A DNA stretch of 14,860 bases, from contig JAEZEN010000056.1 in NCBI GenBank assembly GCA_023433185.1, positions 1 through 14,860 on the forward strand, in the 5' to 3' direction. The translations under genes were made by a program, and so were the position numbers. The stretch is from Pseudomonadota bacterium (lineage in GTDB: Bacteria; Pseudomonadota; Alphaproteobacteria; Rhizobiales; Kaistiaceae). The notes under the pieces were generated by a model. That model saw only the letters and a list, made by a program, of their open reading frames with translations, was not told the DNA's origin and made no database searches. Below are positions 1 through 7,299 of the stretch, piece after piece (position 1 is the stretch's first letter; the number at the start of each line of letters is the position of its first letter).

Positions 1-147
1 CCGCCGCTCCGACGCCAGTTCGTCCGGCGGCAGTCCGAAAGCTGCGGCGACCATCGCGGCGAGCGCCCGCCCCTGCCCGCCCGCCCCTGCGCCTCCCGGC
101 GGCGGCCCCCGTCGCTGTTCCGGAGGCTCGTGATGATACTCGGCCAT
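1..147 (-). CDS. DnaA-domain-IV-like small DNA-binding protein, N-terminal part (runs off window)
   Basis: The first 49 codons are visible, starting at an ATG with a GCGAGGA Shine-Dalgarno sequence just upstream; the gene continues beyond base 1. Residues 1-28 are a Pro/Gly/Arg-rich disordered leader. From about residue 29 the sequence ALAAMVAAAFGLPPDELAS looks like the first helices of DnaA domain IV, the helix-turn-helix that reads DnaA boxes; that domain normally goes on to an ARQVAMYL-type signature, which would lie outside the window. Small stand-alone proteins with this domain are known in alphaproteobacteria and their role is poorly defined. It is transcribed divergently from the gene at 332. 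The family call rests on about 20 residues and is an inference; another helix-turn-helix family is possible. Confidence 0.55.
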   Translation of the reverse strand, partial: MAEYHHEPPEQRRGPPPGGAGAGGQGRALAAMVAAAFGLPPDELASERR

Positions 148-174
148 GAGATCCTCGCACCCACGCTCTAGGAA

Positions 175-189
175 TATGATCCTATCATA
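175..189. promoter_or_regulatory. Inverted repeat in divergent intergenic region, candidate operator or paired -10 elements
   Basis: TATGAT-CCT-ATCATA is a perfect 6-bp inverted repeat with a 3-bp centre, lying in an A/T-rich patch between two divergent genes. Each arm reads TATGAT on its own strand, which also resembles a -10 hexamer (five of six matches to TATAAT). No convincing -35 was found at 16-18 bp on either strand, so an operator is as likely as a promoter. The rest of the 148-331 gap shows nothing else distinct. Confidence 0.35.
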
Positions 190-331
190 GCGTGAAGCCG
201 AAGCGCGGGGATAACTATCGAGCGCGGCAACCGAAGATTGCCGGAATTCCGCCGTTGCGCGGCGAACTTATCCCCGCCTGCCCGAACGCCCCGAGAATGG
301 CGCCTCGGACATCAGCGAGGAGCAGCAACCG

Positions 332-673
332 ATGCAGGAACGTCGAGCCCCGACCCGGCGCCCCTGGGCGGACATGACACCCGAGGCGGGACGCGCCGCG
401 GCGGGTCGGATCGCCGCCGGCGCCGAGGCCTATGAGCGCGAGCGTCATCTGGCCCGCGTGATCGCGGTCGGCCCCGAGGAGATCGCGGACCGGAGTTCCG
501 CCGGGCGCGCCGCGATCCTCCGCAAGCTCGCCCGAGCGCTCCGCGCCGAACGGATGCGCGGTCGGGCGGGGCACTGGAGCTATGACCTGAACCGCCACAT
601 CGCCCTCAGCCAGGCCTATGCGGCCGAGCGCGAAGCGTCGCAAGGCAGGGACGGCAGCGGGGCGCGCCAATGA
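332..673 (+). CDS. Small Arg/Ala-rich helical protein of unknown function
   Basis: A 113-residue protein starting at an ATG preceded by GAGGAG about nine bases upstream. It has no signal peptide or membrane segment. It is almost entirely predicted helical, very rich in Arg, Ala and Glu, with the most distinctive stretch HWSYDLNRHIAL at residues 81-92, which looks like a conserved core. I recall similar short unannotated alphaproteobacterial proteins but cannot name a family. The stop is followed after two bases by a strong hairpin shared with the convergent mucR. It is divergent from the DnaA-domain-IV-like gene. The gene is probably real because of the good ribosome binding site, G/C-rich third positions and the clean terminator, but no function should be assigned. 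Confidence 0.7.
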   Translation: MQERRAPTRRPWADMTPEAGRAAAGRIAAGAEAYERERHLARVIAVGPEEIADRSSAGRAAILRKLARALRAERMRGRAGHWSYDLNRHIALSQAYAAEREASQGRDGSGARQ

Positions 674-675
674 AG

Positions 676-705
676 GGGGCGCCATCCCGACCGGGATGGC
701 GCCCC
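676..705. terminator. Bidirectional hairpin terminator between convergent genes
   Basis: GGGGCGCCATCCC - GACC - GGGATGGCGCCCC is a perfect 13-bp stem with a 4-base loop. It begins two bases after the stop codon of the upstream plus-strand gene and ends 20 bases before the mucR stop codon, so it can serve both transcripts. There is no long T run on either side (only CTTT near 711-715 on the plus strand), as is common in GC-rich genomes. Confidence 0.85.
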
Positions 706-725
706 GCCGGCACTTTCGGGATGCG

Positions 726-1142
726 TTACGTGCGGCGGCGGCGCTGCTGGCCGAGGCCCATCTTCTTGGCCAGGGCCGAGCGCGCGGCGGCGTAGTTCGG
801 GGCGACCATCGGGTAGTCCGGCGGCAGGCCCCACTTCTCCCGGTATTCCTCGGGCGAGAGGTCGTAATGCGTGCGCAGGTGCCGCTTCAGCGACTTGAAC
901 TTCTTCCCGTCCTCAAGGCAGACGATGTAGTCCGGGAACACCGACTTCTTGGGGTTCACGGCGGGCTTCAGCGGCTCCGGCTCGACCTTCACGATGCCCT
1001 GCTGGGTGCTGCTCAGGGCACGGTGGACCTCGGAGATCAGCGTCGGCAGTTCCGCCGAGGGGACCGAGTTGTTGCTCACATAGGCGGAGACGATCTCTGC
1101 AGCGAGATCGATCAGGTCGGAGCCGGCGGATTGGTCGTTCAT
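726..1142 (-). CDS. mucR: MucR/Ros-family zinc-finger transcriptional regulator
   Basis: A 138-residue cytoplasmic DNA-binding protein of the Ros/MucR family, which in alphaproteobacteria binds A/T-rich DNA with TpA steps and controls exopolysaccharide, motility, cell-cycle or virulence genes and usually its own gene. The N-terminal 45 residues match the oligomerisation region of the family ([16 protein letters not shown]). The zinc-finger region is [21 protein letters not shown], with C75, D78, H88 and H92 in the ligand positions: the usual second cysteine is aspartate. This is followed by the conserved [19 protein letters not shown] box and a basic RRRR tail. The start at 1142 is favoured over one 14 codons upstream because AAGGTG sits eight bases before the ATG and because family members begin here. 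The gene has its own upstream regulatory gap and ends at the shared hairpin. Confidence 0.95.
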   Translation of the reverse strand: MNDQSAGSDLIDLAAEIVSAYVSNNSVPSAELPTLISEVHRALSSTQQGIVKVEPEPLKPAVNPKKSVFPDYIVCLEDGKKFKSLKRHLRTHYDLSPEEYREKWGLPPDYPMVAPNYAAARSALAKKMGLGQQRRRRT

Positions 1143-1282
1143 GATACACCTTGTTGTCGTTGGACCGGAGACACGAGCCCGCAACAGGAACAGCGCGAGG
1201 AGGTTTCTTCTGCAACTGGCCGCCGGCTGCGGGTTGAATGCTGCTGAATCGATTGACTCGATCCGAATCCGTTACTTGCCCG

Positions 1283-1310
1283 TATATATACCGTGCACCG
1301 CAAAAACAAG
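1283..1310 (-). promoter_or_regulatory. Candidate mucR promoter
   Basis: On the minus strand CTTGTT (1305-1310) and TATATA (1283-1288) are separated by 16 bp. CTTG-type -35 elements are common in alphaproteobacteria. The predicted start near 1276 gives a leader of about 134 bases. The -10 lies in TATATATA, exactly the TpA-step-rich DNA that MucR proteins prefer, so autorepression is plausible. The rest of the 1143-1488 gap holds no credible gene. Confidence 0.45.
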
Positions 1311-1335
1311 ACGTAAACGACCACCGACGTTTTCT

Positions 1336-1357
1336 ATTGCAACACCTTGCTTGCAAT
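1336..1357. promoter_or_regulatory. Inverted repeat upstream of mucR promoter, candidate regulator site
   Basis: ATTGCAA - CACCTTGC - TTGCAAT is a perfect 7-bp inverted repeat with an 8-bp spacer; because TTGCAA is itself a palindrome the two copies are also direct repeats with about 15-bp spacing. It lies about 26 bp upstream of the candidate mucR -35, where an activator or repressor dimer pair could bind. It is one of the few A/T-rich spots in the gap. The regulator is unknown. Confidence 0.35.
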
Positions 1358-1488
1358 CAGCGAACTGCCCGCGCGCAAGACGAGAGAGCTGGAACCGGCA
1401 CCGCAACGGGGCCTTGGACTTGCGGTGCGGCACAACGCCGCCGCCCGCGGCAAGTCTCGCGACGGCTCGCGCTGATCGCTCAGGCGGC

Positions 1489-3192
1489 TCAGAGATAGTA
1501 GAAGACGAGGAACGCGGCGAGCAGTACCACGACGGACAGCGCCATGCTGCCGGTCGGCCAGCTTCGCGCCAGCACGCCATCGGGACCGTAGTGGCGATGG
1601 ACGGTGCGAGCGAACTGGTCGCAGCCCCGCCATACCCGACGCGACAGCCCCTCCCGGGTTTGCCCGGCGGGGCCATCCAGAAGCCGGACGAGCCACGGCC
1701 CCAGTCCCCGCCACAGCCAGTCGACATCGAGCGTGATGCCCCGCACCGGGACCAGCCAGCGCCAGGCGATCGCCAGCCCGAGCGCGGCAAAGGCGAGCAA
1801 CTGGACCTGCCCGACGACATGCGAAGCCGAATAGGGTTCGGTCTCGGCCACCCGCGGCAGGAAGGCCATGAAGGTGGACGGGAAGATGCCGATCAGCAGC
1901 GTCACGACCGCAAGGAGGCCCATCGCGAGGCGCATCGACAGGGGCGGATCGGCTGCCCCGGGGGCGGGCTCGCTGCCGCCGAAGAAAACCTGCCACGGCA
2001 TCCGGAGGCCGGCATGGAGGACGGCCGCCGCGGCCGCCGCGGTGATGATGAACCAGGCCACCGGATCGCCGGCCGCTCCCGCCGCGTCGGCGATCATCCC
2101 CTTGGCGACGTAGCCCGACGCGAGCGGGAAGGCGGCGATCGCCATCGCGCCGACCACGGCGCAGGCGGCGGTGACCGGCATCGCCCGCCACAGGCCGCCG
2201 AGGTCCGCCGCAGTGCTCCGCCCCGTCGCCGCCAGCACCGAGCCCGCCGCCATGAAAAGCAGCGCCTGGTAGAAGATTCCGCAGACCGCGTGGGCCGCGG
2301 CGCCGTTGATCGCGAGGTCGCTGCCGACGCCGGTCGCCGTCACCATGAAGCCGAGCTGCGCCACCAGGGCGTAGGCGAGGAGCCGGCGGATGTCGGCTTC
2401 GCGGACCGCATAGAGGGTGCCGTAGATGATCATCACGAGGCCGACCGGCACCAGGATCTCGGTGCCGGCGAAGCCGCGTATCAGGACCAGCACCGCCACC
2501 TTGGTGGTGAAGGACGAGAGGAACACCGTCCCCGACCACGACGCCGAGGGATAGGCGTCGGGCACCCAGGACGACAGCGGCCAGGCGGCGACGTTGACGA
2601 GGAAGCCGAGCAGGATCAGCACGGTCGCCGGCGAGTCGGGCGTCATCGCGCCGAAGGCGACCGAACCGGTTGCCGCGACCTGTCCGGCGATCCCGGCGAG
2701 GAGCAGCATCCCGCCGAGCAGGTGGACGAGGATGTAGCGCATGCCGGCGGCGCGAGCCTGAGGGCCGGCGAGCCAGACGACCGAGGTGGCGCAGAACGCC
2801 ATCACCTCCCAGAACACGAAGAGCGTCACGAGGTCGCCGGCGAAGGTGACCCCGATCGCCCCGCCGGCGTAGAGGTAGGCCGCCGGCAGCTCGAGCCGTT
2901 CCGGCTGGCGGAGGCCGAACAGGCCCCCCGCGAAGGCGGCCAGCGCGAAGGCGCTTCCGAACAGCCGGGAGAGTGCATCCGAACGGTAGGGAACGAGTTC
3001 GTAGCCGAGCCAGCGTACCGGTTCCGACGTCCCGTCGGGCAGGAGCCAGACGAGGGCGAACACGGCGAGCGGCACCGCCAGCACCGCAAGATCGCGGATC
3101 ACACCCCGGAGGACGAAGAGCAGCGCGCCCCCCGCCATCATCACCAGGCCGGGCAGCAGCAGCATCTGGAGGCCGGCGAGACTAGCGGTCAT
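1489..3192 (-). CDS. Third Mrp/NuoN-like antiporter subunit (MrpD-like 3), degenerate proton path
   Basis: A 567-residue polytopic membrane protein of the proton-conducting NuoL/M/N-MrpA/D superfamily, last gene of the antiporter operon. The family core spans about residues 105-480. TM5 keeps the key glutamate (E129 in LFVFWEVMAF) and TM8 a lysine (K231 in FTTKVAVLVL). The TM7 lysine that precedes the PLHAWLP-type motif is Asn (N200, in FLVNVAAWPLSSWVPDAY), and the TM12 lysine position is Gln (Q309, in GIFYQALLFM). A C-terminal extension of about 110 residues carries a LDVDW motif, an amphipathic stretch and a final membrane helix ending FLVFYYL. The start ATG overlaps the preceding small gene by 11 bases. 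It may be a structural or altered ion-channel subunit of the complex. The superfamily is certain; the exact role is not. Confidence 0.9.
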   Translation of the reverse strand: MTASLAGLQMLLLPGLVMMAGGALLFVLRGVIRDLAVLAVPLAVFALVWLLPDGTSEPVRWLGYELVPYRSDALSRLFGSAFALAAFAGGLFGLRQPERLELPAAYLYAGGAIGVTFAGDLVTLFVFWEVMAFCATSVVWLAGPQARAAGMRYILVHLLGGMLLLAGIAGQVAATGSVAFGAMTPDSPATVLILLGFLVNVAAWPLSSWVPDAYPSASWSGTVFLSSFTTKVAVLVLIRGFAGTEILVPVGLVMIIYGTLYAVREADIRRLLAYALVAQLGFMVTATGVGSDLAINGAAAHAVCGIFYQALLFMAAGSVLAATGRSTAADLGGLWRAMPVTAACAVVGAMAIAAFPLASGYVAKGMIADAAGAAGDPVAWFIITAAAAAAVLHAGLRMPWQVFFGGSEPAPGAADPPLSMRLAMGLLAVVTLLIGIFPSTFMAFLPRVAETEPYSASHVVGQVQLLAFAALGLAIAWRWLVPVRGITLDVDWLWRGLGPWLVRLLDGPAGQTREGLSRRVWRGCDQFARTVHRHYGPDGVLARSWPTGSMALSVVVLLAAFLVFYYL

Positions 3193-3439
3193 AGTGGTCG
3201 TCCGGCCGGCCGAGGACGGCGCCGAGGACCCAGGCGCCGGCGGCGAACCCCAGCGCGCTCAGCGCGCCGTACCATGCATAGAAGCCGATCGTGCCGTCGA
3301 CCCCGAACTTGCCGTGATGGTCGATGAGGAGGTCTGCCGCGAGCGAGGCGACGGCGAGCACCACGAGGCCGCCGCCGAGCAGCCTTCCGGGAAAACGGGC
3401 CGCGCTGGTCTCGGGTCGGGTCGCTTTGGGTCGTGGCAT
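3182..3439 (-). CDS. Small two-helix membrane protein paired with MrpD-like 3
   Basis: An 85-residue protein starting at an ATG preceded by GGAAGAG. It has a basic N-terminus (about residues 1-19), one hydrophobic helix at about 20-38, a polar loop HHGKFGVDGTIGFYAWYG (residues 41-58) and a second helix at about 58-77, ending in an acidic RPDDHYDR tail. The loop and tail resemble a conserved uncharacterised small protein (GHF...GFYAWYG...DYYD pattern) that I recall next to MrpD-like genes in other proteobacteria. Here its stop lies 11 bases inside the following MrpD-like gene, so the two are probably co-translated and the protein is likely an accessory subunit or assembly factor of that module. 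No biochemical role can be assigned. Confidence 0.8.
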   Translation of the reverse strand: MPRPKATRPETSAARFPGRLLGGGLVVLAVASLAADLLIDHHGKFGVDGTIGFYAWYGALSALGFAAGAWVLGAVLGRPDDHYDR

Positions 3440-3534
3440 CGTCTCTTCCGTCTCTCCCCTCGTCCTCGGCCTCCCCCCTGGCCTGACCGGCGCTGCCGCG
3501 CGGCCGGTGCCTGGAGATGGGCCGCGGGTCCTGT

Positions 3535-4212
3535 TCAGGCTTCGGCTCTGCCGGGCTCGGGCAACACCGCCGCGGCGCCGGGCAGGCGCTCGATCCCCTC
3601 GATCGTTTCCGCGAGCTCGGCCGGCAATGTCGGTGCGGTCGCGGGGTCCGGTGGCGCGGCAGCATCCTCCAACGGAGCCTCGGCCACGACCGCCGTGGGC
3701 GCCGCGCTTCGCTCCTTCCGCCGCCGGCGGTTGACGCGGTTCCGCCGGCGCCGCTCGCGGGCCGCCTCCCGCTCCTTCCGCGAGTCGCCCGGCAGCTTGA
3801 AGCCGAGGCGCCGTGCCACCGTGCGGGTGAGGATGATCGCGACGTGGACCGGGAACAGCAGGATGTCGAGGATGCGTTCCTTCCGCGAGGCCGGCGGCTT
3901 CACGACGTCGGTGTTCTTGCGCCCGTTGGTGCGGCGGAGCGCCCGCCCCATCTCGCCGCCCAGCCAGCCCTCGCCCTTGAGCAGGATCTCGTGCATCCAG
4001 TCCCAGCGGCGCCGGTGCAGCCGCACCCAGCTCGCCGCGCGCTTGCTCGAGGTGATGATGAGCAGCGCCGCGACCGCGAGGATCGGGATGCCCCCAGGTC
4101 CGGGCAGCGGCGCGACGATGATCCCCACCGGAATCAGCGCAATCCCGATCCACAGGTAGATCGCCTGCTTCCAGGGACGTGGCGATCGTTGGCGGCGGCG
4201 CACGCGGGTCAT
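3535..4212 (-). CDS. PGPGW-type membrane protein with long basic and Ala/Pro-rich tail
   Basis: A 225-residue protein with GAGGAGAG directly before the ATG. A basic start is followed by hydrophobic segments at about 17-34 and 42-56, joined by PLPGPGG (residues 35-41), the hallmark turn of the uncharacterised PGPGW family. A third hydrophobic stretch lies at about 113-129. Residues 145-169 are intensely basic (Arg-rich) and the last 55 residues are Ala/Pro/Glu-rich and probably disordered. It is inserted between the second and third MrpD-like genes, 97 bases after the former and 95 bases before the next gene, so it is probably transcribed with the antiporter. The Arg-rich tail beyond the usual short PGPGW core is unusual. 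The family match is a motif-level inference and the function is unknown. Confidence 0.8.
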   Translation of the reverse strand: MTRVRRRQRSPRPWKQAIYLWIGIALIPVGIIVAPLPGPGGIPILAVAALLIITSSKRAASWVRLHRRRWDWMHEILLKGEGWLGGEMGRALRRTNGRKNTDVVKPPASRKERILDILLFPVHVAIILTRTVARRLGFKLPGDSRKEREAARERRRRNRVNRRRRKERSAAPTAVVAEAPLEDAAAPPDPATAPTLPAELAETIEGIERLPGAAAVLPEPGRAEA

Positions 4213-4309
4213 CTCTCCTCTTTTGCCTCAGAACATAAACGGAGGATGACGATGGCGTTTTGGCGACGGCACTCTGGCCGAAGGGCGCCGGGCGGGCAGG
4301 AGCGACCGG

Positions 4310-5824
4310 TCACTGGCCACTCTCCACGGTCGGAAACCGGCCCACAGCACCGCCGCCGGGCTCGACCGCGGCATTGCCGGCGAGCATGCCGGCGAGGTCG
4401 TAGGGCACGCCCGGCCACAGGAAGATGAAGATGGTGAGGGCTGCGGTGAAACACAGCGAGACGACCATGGGCCAAGGCGATTCGGCCATCTTCGCGCCGT
4501 CTTCCGGCGGCCGGGCGAAGGCGCGGTAGACGATCGGCAGGAAGTAGCTGGCGCTGAGGAGCGTCGACGCCACGAGCGCGCCGATCGCGAACCACTGGCC
4601 GGCCTGCATCGCGGCGATGAAGATGAACCACTTGCCGAGAAAGCCGGCGGTCGGCGGGACACCGATCATCGACAGCGCGCCGATGGTGAACGAGCCCATC
4701 GTCCTCGGCATCTTCCGCCCGACGCCGTTCATGCGGCTCACGTCGTCGATGTGGCTGCCGATGTGGACGGAACCCGCCGAGAAGAACAGCGTGATCTTGC
4801 CGGCGGCATGGGCGGCGATGTGCAGGGCGGCGCCGAGGATGGCGAGGGGCGACGCGAGGGCGGCGCCCATCACCACGTAGGACAGCTGGCTGACGGTCGA
4901 ATAGGCCAGCCGGCGCTTGAGATTGTCCTGTTGGAGCGCGGTCAGCGAGGCGACGACGATGGTGATGCCGGCGGCGATCACCAGCCAGTCTCCGGCACCG
5001 GACTCGGTGATCGTCTCGAGGCCGAAGATGTAGACGACGACCTTGAGGATCGTGAACACGCCGGCCTTGACCACCGCCACGGCGTGGAGGAGTGCGGAGA
5101 CCGGCGTGGGGGCGACCATCGCCGCGGGCAGCCAGAAATGGAGCGGCATGACCGCCGCCTTGGCGGCGCCGAAGGCGAAGAGGCCGAGAAGTATGGCGAG
5201 CGCGGTGTTGCTCATCGTGCCGGCGAGGATGCCGCCCGGGGTGAAGTCGAGCGTTCCCGCGGCCAGGGCCGTCCAGGCGATCGCCGGCAGGAAGAGCAGC
5301 GTCGAGGCGCCGAACAGCATCATGACGTAGACGCGGCCGCCGGCCCGGGCCTCGGGTGTGCCCTTGTGGGTGACGAGCGGCCAGGTGGTGAAGCTGAGCA
5401 GCTCGTAGAAGAGGAACAGCGTGAACAGGTTGCCGGAGAGAGCGATGCCCATCGTCGCCGAGATGGCGAGCGCGAAGCACGCGTAGAACAGCGTCTGGCG
5501 CGGCGCTGCTTCGGCGCGCATGTAGCCGATCGAATAGAGCGAACTCGCGATCCACAAGCCCGATGCGACAAGGGCGAAGAGCATGCCCAGCGGCTCGAGG
5601 GAGAAGGCGATCTCGAGCCCCGGCACCACGGTCCACACGTCGAGTGACGGCGTCCCGCCGGCAAGCACCTCCGGGAGGAACGCGAGCACCGTCGCGAAGA
5701 GCAGCACTGCGCCGATCAGTGTCGTCGCCTCGCGGACATTGGGGCGGGCACCGAAGAGCGGCAGAAGCGCCGCCGTCACCGCCGGGACCGCGAGGGCCAG
5801 CACGATCAGCGTCGTGGCGGTCAT
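4310..5824 (-). CDS. Second Mrp/NuoL-like antiporter subunit (MrpD-like 2, with MrpA-N-type motif)
   Basis: A 504-residue membrane protein of the NuoL/M/N-MrpA/D superfamily, with about 14 hydrophobic helices. The proton-path residues are all present: E141 (LFYELLSFTTW), K222 (FGAAKAAVMPLHFWLP), K253 (AVAVVKAGVF) and K343 (HAAGKITLFF). The APTPVSALLHAVAVVKAG stretch is the kind found in MrpA N-terminal halves and NuoL rather than in MrpD, so this protein may take the place of the missing MrpA N-terminal antiporter domain even though it has no C-terminal extension. Its ATG overlaps the stop of the upstream subunit (ATGA), indicating translational coupling. The reading frame stays open far upstream by chance of base composition; this start is chosen because of the overlap and family length. 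Confidence 0.92.
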   Translation of the reverse strand: MTATTLIVLALAVPAVTAALLPLFGARPNVREATTLIGAVLLFATVLAFLPEVLAGGTPSLDVWTVVPGLEIAFSLEPLGMLFALVASGLWIASSLYSIGYMRAEAAPRQTLFYACFALAISATMGIALSGNLFTLFLFYELLSFTTWPLVTHKGTPEARAGGRVYVMMLFGASTLLFLPAIAWTALAAGTLDFTPGGILAGTMSNTALAILLGLFAFGAAKAAVMPLHFWLPAAMVAPTPVSALLHAVAVVKAGVFTILKVVVYIFGLETITESGAGDWLVIAAGITIVVASLTALQQDNLKRRLAYSTVSQLSYVVMGAALASPLAILGAALHIAAHAAGKITLFFSAGSVHIGSHIDDVSRMNGVGRKMPRTMGSFTIGALSMIGVPPTAGFLGKWFIFIAAMQAGQWFAIGALVASTLLSASYFLPIVYRAFARPPEDGAKMAESPWPMVVSLCFTAALTIFIFLWPGVPYDLAGMLAGNAAVEPGGGAVGRFPTVESGQ

Positions 5825-7299
5825 CGCAGGGCTCCCACGAGGACCGTCGCCGCCTGCTCGGCGAGCCCGGCGGTCAGGGTCGTGTCGATGCCGAACCACA
5901 CCGTCGCCGCGGCGAGCAGCCAGGTCGGCAGCAGCAGTTCCATCGGCGCCTCGCCGAGCGCCGCGAGTTCCTTGGAGGGCGCGCGGAAATAGGCCGCCTC
6001 GACCACGCGGCCGACATAGACGATGGTGATCATGCTGCTCACGACGATCAGCGCGGCGAGCCACCACCAGTCGAGTTCGATCGCCGCCATGATCAGGTAC
6101 CACTTGGAGATGAAGCCCGCGGTTCCCGGGATGCCGACGAGGCCGAGCGAGGCGAGCACGATGGCCGCCGTGGTCAGCGGCATGACCCGGCCGATGCCGG
6201 CGATATCGTCGATGCCGATCTTGCCGAGGCGGAAGACGATCGCCCCCAGCCCCATGAAGATCGCGCCCTTGATGAGCGCGTGGTTGAGCAGGTGGACGAG
6301 CCCGCCGGTGACACCGGTGACCGTCGCCAGCGACAGGCCGAGCGTGATGTAGCCGATCTGCGCCACCGACGAATAGGCGAACATCCGCTTGAGGTTGGAC
6401 TGGAAGATCGCGACCATGCCGGCGCCGAAGATGCCGGCCAGCGACAGCGCGATCAGCATCCCCATCAGGGCCAGGTCGGGCCACAGGCGGTCCGGCCCGA
6501 AGACGCCGTAAAGGAAGCGGGCGAACAGGTAGACGGCGACCTTGGTCGCCGTCGCCGCGAGGAACCCCGTCGTCACCGACGGCGCGAAGGCGTAGGCGTT
6601 GGGCAGCCAGGCGTGGAGCGGGAAGAGCGCAAGCTTGAGGCTGATGCCGACCAGAATGAAGGCCATGCCGGCGAGGATGGGGCGCACCGACTCGACGTCG
6701 CCGAGGCGCTCCGCGATCAGCGACAGGTTCAGCGTGCCGGTCATCATGTAGAGGAAACCGACGCCGATCACGTAGAAGCCGGCGCCGATCGTGCCCATGA
6801 TTAGATACTGGTAGGCCGCGACGAGGGCCTTCCGGTTCCGCCCCATCGCGATCAGCGCGTAGCTCGACAGCGACGACACCTCGAGGAAGACGAAGGCGTT
6901 GAAGGCGTCGTTGGTGATCGCGATGCCGAGGAGGCCGGCCAGGGCGATCAGGTACATGGTGTAGAACCACGCCGCCTTGTCGTCGGGAATCTCGGAAATG
7001 ACCGAGATTCTTGCATAGAACGCCGAGATCGCGGCGATCGCCGACACCAGCAGCAGCACCAGCGCGTTCACGATGTCGACGCGGTACTCGATCCCGAGCG
7101 CGGGATCCCATCCGCCGAGGCGGTAGGAGATGACGCCGACCGCCTGGACCTCGACCAGCAGCGCGGCCGAGACGACCAGCGTGGCGACCGTCACGATCAG
7201 CGTCACCAGCCACGCCGCGAAGGGACGCCGCGCCAGCGCCGCGAGAAGGGCACCGATCAGCGGCAGGACGACCTGGAGCGCCGGAAGGTGCTCCGTCAT
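5821..7299 (-). CDS. mrpD: MrpD-like cation/proton antiporter subunit 1
   Basis: A 492-residue integral membrane protein of the NuoN/MrpD type, the ion-translocating subunit of the Mrp antiporter. Visible key residues are E140 in FVFLEVSSLSSYAL (TM5), K222 in ISLKLALFPLHAWLP (TM7), K253 in ATKVAVYLFARF (TM8) and K344 in NHALIKGAIF (TM12), which together outline a complete proton half-channel pair. Length is typical for MrpD. It directly follows mrpC with a four-base ATGA overlap and precedes the next D-like gene with the same overlap, so it belongs to the core E-F-G-A'-B-C-D block. Of the three large subunits it is the closest to ordinary MrpD by motif and by position. Cation specificity (Na+, K+ or other) cannot be told from sequence. 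Confidence 0.93.
   Translation of the reverse strand: MTEHLPALQVVLPLIGALLAALARRPFAAWLVTLIVTVATLVVSAALLVEVQAVGVISYRLGGWDPALGIEYRVDIVNALVLLLVSAIAAISAFYARISVISEIPDDKAAWFYTMYLIALAGLLGIAITNDAFNAFVFLEVSSLSSYALIAMGRNRKALVAAYQYLIMGTIGAGFYVIGVGFLYMMTGTLNLSLIAERLGDVESVRPILAGMAFILVGISLKLALFPLHAWLPNAYAFAPSVTTGFLAATATKVAVYLFARFLYGVFGPDRLWPDLALMGMLIALSLAGIFGAGMVAIFQSNLKRMFAYSSVAQIGYITLGLSLATVTGVTGGLVHLLNHALIKGAIFMGLGAIVFRLGKIGIDDIAGIGRVMPLTTAAIVLASLGLVGIPGTAGFISKWYLIMAAIELDWWWLAALIVVSSMITIVYVGRVVEAAYFRAPSKELAALGEAPMELLLPTWLLAAATVWFGIDTTLTAGLAEQAATVLVGALR

Noticed and set aside
1427..1441. GCGGC-ACAAC-GCCGC hairpin downstream of D3 as operon terminator
   Set aside because: Only a 5-bp stem, about 50 bases after the stop and without a T run; such pairs are frequent by chance at this GC content.
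1141..3327. 728-codon plus-strand open frame, His/Arg/Glu-rich
   Set aside because: It lies opposite the well-supported D3 and the small membrane gene; its low-complexity composition is the typical antisense shadow of GC-rich membrane-protein genes.
4213..4309. Possible internal promoter before the PGPGW gene (TATGTT-like hexamer near 4230)
   Set aside because: No -35 hexamer at a usable distance; the gap is short enough for co-transcription.
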